DNA of 64,000 nt, taken from positions 1 through 64,000 of the forward strand of contig WQZD01000015.1 in assembly GCA_009780915.1 (NCBI GenBank). The letters are read 5' to 3'. This DNA comes from Propionibacteriaceae bacterium (GTDB lineage Bacteria > Actinomycetota > Actinomycetes > Propionibacteriales > Propionibacteriaceae). Shown one piece after another: positions 63,320-64,000 of this stretch. The notes under the pieces were generated by a model that was given only the letters and a program-made list of their open reading frames with translations, ran no database searches and was not told the origin of the DNA. Made by a program: the position numbers and the translations under genes. Position 1 is the first letter of the stretch; every line of letters begins with the position of its first letter.

Positions 63320-63541
63320 TCACTTGTGGCGGTAGACGATCCGACCCCGTGTCAGATCGTAGGGCGAAAGTTCCACAACCACTCGGTCGGAGGGCAGAAT
63401 TCTGATGTAATGCTGCCTCATCTTCCCTGATATCGTCGCCAGGACTTTGTGGCCGTTGCTCAGTTCAACGCGAAACATCGCGTTGGGCAGTGCTTCCACC
63501 ACGGTCCCTTCGAGCTCGAGGGCTCCTTCTTTCTTTGCCAT
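63320..63541 (-). CDS. infA: Translation initiation factor IF-1
   Basis: A 73-residue OB-fold protein that blocks the ribosomal A site during initiation. [40 protein letters not shown] and the end RGRIVYRHK are standard. It is the first gene of infA-rpmJ-rpsM-rpsK-rpsD-rpoA-rplQ. Confidence 0.98.
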   Translation of the reverse strand: MAKKEGALELEGTVVEALPNAMFRVELSNGHKVLATISGKMRQHYIRILPSDRVVVELSPYDLTRGRIVYRHK

Positions 63542-63693
63542 ACACTCTTTCGTCGTTGGTCAGCGGTCCTCTGCCCAAATGAGCGCAGACGACCAAGGGA
63601 ATAGTGTACGCCCTCGGTCCAAACATCCTCAAATCGGAGCAGGGGCCGATCACGCGCGTACTCACCATCAGCAAGGGCTGTGGACGAGTGTGG

Positions 63694-64000
63694 TCACACT
63701 TCAGGCGTGTCCCGCACCGGCGTTGGGTCGAGTCTACCCTTCGAAGCCGCCCATGGCTGGAAAGGTGCGAGATGGCGGACGAAATGGTCGGCGATGACTC
63801 CGGTGAGCTCCGCGTCATGGGCCTGCCAACAGGCGTACATACGACTGCGGTAGGCGTCCAACGCCGCACCGTAGCCGACATGCAGGACCTGCCGAGAATC
63901 CGCCCAGGTGATGAGGTCGTCCAGACCGGCGTCCGGGACGTCGAGGGGGATGCGAGCGGGGTCGCAACTGAGGTGATAACTGCGCGTGTTCTGGTCGAAC
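63694..64000 (-). CDS. Unrecognised protein, partial (N-terminus beyond the right edge)
   Basis: An open frame of 102 codons ends at TGA 63694-63696 and runs off the right edge. The visible C-terminus includes FDQNTRSYHLSCDPARIPLD, GLDDLITWADSRQVLHVGYG, AALDAYRSRMYACWQAHDAE and HFVRHLAPFQPW. Codon use looks real (GC-rich third positions), and no low-complexity stretch is present. I do not recognise the family. It is transcribed in the same direction as infA but 152 nt upstream of it, so linkage is uncertain. Confidence 0.6.
   Translation of the reverse strand, partial: FDQNTRSYHLSCDPARIPLDVPDAGLDDLITWADSRQVLHVGYGAALDAYRSRMYACWQAHDAELTGVIADHFVRHLAPFQPWAASKGRLDPTPVRDTPEV

Overview
The window is a stretch of high-GC chromosome from a Gram-positive actinobacterium. 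A propionibacterial relative is my inference, from the gene set and codon style. Supporting signs are GTG starts, ATGA/GTGA gene overlaps, a CIRCE-controlled groEL without an adjacent groES, PurL of the small type, an actinobacterial-type dCTP deaminase, a folD-DUF3017 pair, and hairpin terminators that mostly lack U-tracts. Most of the window is housekeeping DNA with a dissimilatory nitrate reduction locus at the left end.

Layout. 1-11260 is a nitrate respiration block. A minus-strand operon runs narK-narG-narH-narJ-narI and then a partial molybdenum-cofactor guanylyltransferase-like gene that runs off the left edge. A second NarK-type transporter is divergent at 8862, and a cysteine-bearing HTH regulator follows at 10481. 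11486-15723 holds groEL with two CIRCE operators, then purL. 15724-18086 is a repeat-rich islet: five copies of a ~50-bp palindrome and two tandem arrays surround a solitary AbiEi-like/DUF559 protein. 18087-23367 carries a polar amino acid ABC transporter and folD-DUF3017-sahH. 23500-33329 holds a sigma/anti-sigma/membrane fusion protein, a DUF3467 protein, mdh, a DedA protein, a DoxX protein, holB, typA and an EamA transporter. 33383-41104 holds DUF2130, an XRE regulator coupled to a giant DUF2339 membrane protein, dcd, a Gfo/Idh/MocA oxidoreductase and a GPH-type sugar symporter. 41226-45771 is the str operon (rpsL-rpsG-fusA-tuf). 45982-50337 holds serC, a low-GC structured non-coding segment, an MFS transporter, a CIRCE-controlled FmdB/Ruc-like chaperone and a SAF-domain protein. 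50428-59606 holds two ABC systems, a CDF metal transporter and serS. 59793-63541 is infA-rpmJ-rpsM-rpsK-rpsD-rpoA-rplQ, followed by a partial unrecognised gene at the right edge.

How the parts fit. NarGHI is the membrane quinol:nitrate reductase, NarJ its assembly chaperone, and the MobA-like protein would supply bis-MGD cofactor. The two NarK proteins would import nitrate and export nitrite, and the HTH regulator is a candidate redox sensor. A heat-shock (HrcA) regulon is visible at two separate loci: groEL, and the Ruc-like zinc-ribbon protein. The least ordinary items are the MobA-like protein with 16-residue repeats, the ECF sigma-anti-sigma-Ig fusion, an ABC ATPase with a ~410-residue disordered leader and degenerate motifs, the palindrome family around the DUF559 gene, and the low-GC RNA-like segment near 47.3-47.64 kb. 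I saw no tRNA, rRNA, CRISPR array, transposase or prophage gene.
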